A DNA stretch of 21,535 nt from Pleurotus ostreatus/Saccharomyces cerevisiae fusant. Lineage: Eukaryota > Opisthokonta. The position numbers and the translations under genes are program-made. Position 1 is the first letter of the stretch. The number at the start of each line of letters is the position of its first letter. Shown piece by piece: positions 18,678 through 21,535 of this stretch. Location of the stretch: assembly GCA_024196135.1 (NCBI GenBank), contig JAMQCK010000491.1, positions 1 to 21,535 of the forward strand. Reading direction: 5' to 3'. The notes under the pieces were generated by a model. The model did no database searches, was not told the origin of the DNA, and worked only from the letters and a program-made list of their open reading frames with translations.

Positions 18678-20539
18678 ATGGGTCAGCGCCACCAAGCCTG
18701 GATCATCGCTCGAGTGAAGCCTCACGGCGGTGGCATGCCTCGTTATCGCTGCATCGGTGGCCTCCACCACCAGTGGTGCTACGGCTCGCTGCCACTGAAG
18801 GGTCTCATCCGCATCGCCACCCTACTTAAGCAGAAGCCGAATGCGGACATCGTCCAGGAAGAACTGCGCGCCATCGAGGGCAAGTATGGATCGCATCTCG
18901 CCGAGGCGCCTAAGATTCCCAACTGCCCGTATGTCGCTGTGGCATTCATGCTCTCCCTCGTTCGACCACTGACATACACTCGTAGATGCCGCTACACGAC
19001 CTTCTTGCTCAACCTAGCGTTTAACGCCGACCTGGACCCCGAGAGCGTTAGCGGACAGTATCTCTCTAATGGCTCGCTCGGCAATGTGCTCCCTGCCTCA
19101 TGGGGTTGCTGGGGAGGAGGTGCGTGCTGTTTGCCTTGCCACTGAATGACAGGCTGATACTCTTACTAGACAACAACGATGGTCTAACTATCATCGATGT
19201 ATCCGATCCCTACAACCCGAGGTACTGCTTCTTGGGAGGCAACGAGACAGATACCGAGGGTACTGGGCGGCTCACCGCTCAGAAATACCTGGAAGCCTAC
19301 TATGATATCGATCGCGAGGATCCTCAGATGCGCGACCACCTTCGACAGGTTTTGGACGCCTGCAAAGGCTTCGAGCTCATCGACATCGGGGCGCTGCAGG
19401 AAGCGTTCCCATCTGACTTTAAGGGTCCACCGAGTTCTACGAAGGTAGAAGAAGAGAGGAACACCGAGGACGGTGTGCCGTCTCTTACCTCCCTCGCTCT
19501 TGGCCCTGTCGTCAAGCAAGCTGTCGAGAGCGGGGAGCTGGATGCCATAGAGCCGATTTTGATCCAGGCGGACAAGCTTCCCAAGGTTTTGGAAGCGCTT
19601 CGCGCGGTCGAGGCGACTTTCCCGGATACGGGCCTTTCCCTTGTGTCCAAGGCCATCAAGGCAATCGGCGGCTTCGAAGACCTGCGAGGCATACAGCTAT
19701 CAGGCGAGCAGCTCAAGACAGTCATACCCGCCGACACCCCGATCGACGTACTCGATCTATCCGGCAACGCCGCCCTCACCGCCTCCGGCCTCCGCGCCCT
19801 CCTCGCGCACAACACCAAGATCCGGCGCCTCGTCCTCTTCCGCACTGCCATCTCGAACGAAGACATGTTTAAGCTCCTCGAGACGCCCACCCTGTTCGGC
19901 CACATCGAGGAGCTCATCCACCCGCTCCTCATCTCCTGGAAGCGCGACGCCTTCCCCGCCGCCTTTACCTTGAAGCACGTCAGCGACTCCATGTCATTCG
20001 GCGTCGGCGGGGGCGTCCTGAGCGTGCCCCTCATGAGCCTCAACAACCTCGCCGAGGGCCTGTGGCGTCTCGTTCTCGGGCTCCTTACCCCGGAGAACGC
20101 GATGAGCTTCGGGGCGGGGGACGCCCCGTTCGAGGCCGCGCTGAGCACGGGGCACATTCCCGCGGGCAAGAAGTGGGGCGAGCGCGCCGTTTGGTGCACG
20201 CCCGTGCGCACGCAGCGCGCCGCGCCCAGCAGCTGGACCTTTGTGCTCAAGTGGGCGTCGTTTGGCGTGGGGGACTCGCAGTATGGGTTGATCAACACGA
20301 AGGTTGGGGCGGATGGGACGAAGGCTGTCACCGCGCATTCGGCGGAGAGCTTTTTGGATGCGCTGCAGAAGGAGGGGTATCCTGCGCCCTCGGAAGACGT
20401 CGCGCAGAAGTGGCGCGAGATCTTCGAGGCGCTGGACAAAGCGGGCGGCAAGCAGATGACGGTGGATGAGTACAAGGCGGCGACGACTGGCAATAGCAGG
20501 CAGCAGATGATTGCGCGTATGATGGGCTTGGCTGTGTGA
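18678..20539 (+). CDS. Uncharacterised fungal protein with a short leucine-rich segment
   Basis: Three exons, 18678-18928, 18986-19119 and 19170-20539 (1755 nt, 584 aa), with introns of 57 and 50 nt. I recall related uncharacterised proteins in Agaricomycetes beginning MGQRHQA.IIARV and sharing HHQWCYG, CRYTTFLL and NNDGLTIIDV...YCF; no function is known to me. The N-terminal 200 residues are the conserved part, rich in Trp, Cys and His, with no signal peptide or membrane segment. Residues from about 320 to 365 contain IDVLDLSGNAALTASGL and IRRLVLFRTAISNEDM, spaced like two leucine-rich repeats. The C-terminus has an acidic FEALDKAGGKQMTVDEY segment that faintly resembles half an EF-hand but lacks the usual ligands. 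Intron 1 is a stop-free multiple of three, so retention would insert 19 residues. A good TATA box precedes the gene, and the start is in a CCATGG context. Confidence 0.8.
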
Positions 20540-21535
20540 TTGCCGCTTCCTGGTTCACTCGCTGTTTTCTGAGGCGCTCAATGCTTTTCTGCCATCTGTA
20601 CTAGTAGTCTGTATGTCTTATCCGAGATCTCAATGTACTTTGCAGTTGCAATGTTCCTTCTCGGCCAGGGTGCCATTGCACGGACGATCTGTCGATGTCC
20701 CCTGCGGATCCAACTGCTCTGCAGACGCGGAATATCTTCGTTCTGTGAGGCGATGCCGGACTACGAGTAGGTAGCACGCATATAGCGAAGGTTATATGTA
20801 TGCGACCAGGGAGGACCAGTGGTCGCGTTCCGCACCGCTCGGGGCCGCCTTTCCACCGTCCTCAAGGCGTATGGAGCTCTCGAAGTGCCCGAAATTTCCC
20901 TCAAAAACGTCGAGAAGAACATAGCGAGACAATGTCGCCGAAGACCTGCAAGAAAATGAGGGCGCCATGGAGTCCGTTGAAGGTCCGGGACAGGAACAGA
21001 TGGCCGTGATCTCATCACAAATTGCAGTTGTCACGTCACATTTAGCCTCGGAGATACTCCCATAAAGGGAATCCTTTGTGTGATCAACACGGAACAATTT
21101 AGCAAACCATGCCAGCTGTCGCCCCTATCAGTACTCCTCGTTCTTGACCGTCATGTACTCCACATCCTCCGAAAGGACTGGGAGCGAGCAGTAACCTCAA
21201 TGAAAGGCTACAGACATTGAAAAATCCGGGGTAGAGCCTCGGAACGGGACCTGATTCGCGTTCCCTTGACAGTCACACCCATGTGCAGATCGAGCCGCGT
21301 CTGAACCCTTTTCTTCCTTCCCTCCTTCACGAGCTCGCAGTCGAGCAGAAACGCCAGCAATCGCAGCGTGGGACTCGAAGGAGCACCGACCCTGCGATCG
21401 ACATCATTTGGGAGCGACACGCGGTCAGCAGACGTTGCACAGCGCCGCATCCACCATCCGCCCTTGCCCCTCTCTTCCCCCTGCCGCTCTTTGCCTTCTA
21501 CGCTCGCTATGTCCATCCCACTCTCGTTGTGGGCC
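20540..21535. other. Right-edge region, no confident gene
   Basis: This holds the 3' end of the 584-aa gene and sequence of unknown nature. Open frames on the minus strand (20792-21097, 21208-21516) are not recognisable. A pyrimidine-rich stretch at about 21455-21508 followed by an ATG at 21509 resembles a fungal 5' leader and start; only nine codons are inside the window. A short minus-strand open stretch with GC-rich third positions ends in TGA at about 21130. Confidence 0.35.

Noticed and set aside
19324..20493. 389-codon open frame antisense to the 584-aa gene
   Set aside because: It lies fully inside a well-supported exon on the other strand; long antisense frames are expected in GC-rich coding DNA. 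Its composition is Ser/Arg/Pro-rich with no domain.
1..21535. Mobile element, CRISPR array, secondary-metabolite cluster or novel defence island
   Set aside because: No terminal repeats, transposase or reverse transcriptase frames, spaced direct repeats, or biosynthetic core enzymes were found. The genes are ordinary fungal housekeeping or regulatory genes.

Overview
The window looks like nuclear DNA from a basidiomycete fungus, most likely an Agaricomycete. It is GC-rich. Every recognisable gene is broken by many introns of about 45-60 bases with GT(A/G)NGY donors, CTNAY-like branch sites and YAG acceptors, and there is no operon structure. The proteins that can be recognised (WOPR/Gti1-Pac2 regulators, Sey1, a single-chain fungal urease, a GT18-like glycosyltransferase) are fungal. 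All exon models below were built by eye from reading frame, splice signals and family knowledge; none was tested against transcripts or databases.

Left third (1-5215, + strand): two WOPR-domain transcription factor genes in tandem, 533-1772 (8 exons, 279 aa) and 3670-5215 (3 exons, 481 aa), separated by about 1.9 kb with no recognisable gene. They are clear paralogues. They share the WOPR halves and a spaced C-terminal motif outside the DNA-binding domain, but share no exactly matching intron position.

Middle left (5855-7970, - strand): a small Ser/Arg-rich coiled-coil protein (158 aa) and a two-finger C2H2 zinc-finger protein (about 184 aa). About 1.6 kb without a confident gene follows.

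Right half (9550-20539, + strand): SEY1, the dynamin-like GTPase of ER fusion (780 aa, 10 exons); urease (838 aa, 8 exons, all nickel ligands present, first intron apparently GC-AG, tandem GATA motifs upstream); a type II membrane glycosyltransferase resembling GT18 (473 aa, with an inferred 13-nt microexon, a G16 run in intron 1 and a probable 3'-UTR intron); and an uncharacterised 584-aa protein with a short leucine-rich segment. The last kilobase has no confident gene.

Nothing suggests a mobile element, CRISPR array, rRNA or tRNA, or a biosynthetic cluster. The genes look like ordinary neighbours rather than one pathway. The most notable points are the tandem WOPR pair with discordant intron structures and a shared C-terminal motif, the non-GT donor in the urease gene, the GATA pair in front of urease, and the microexon in the glycosyltransferase.
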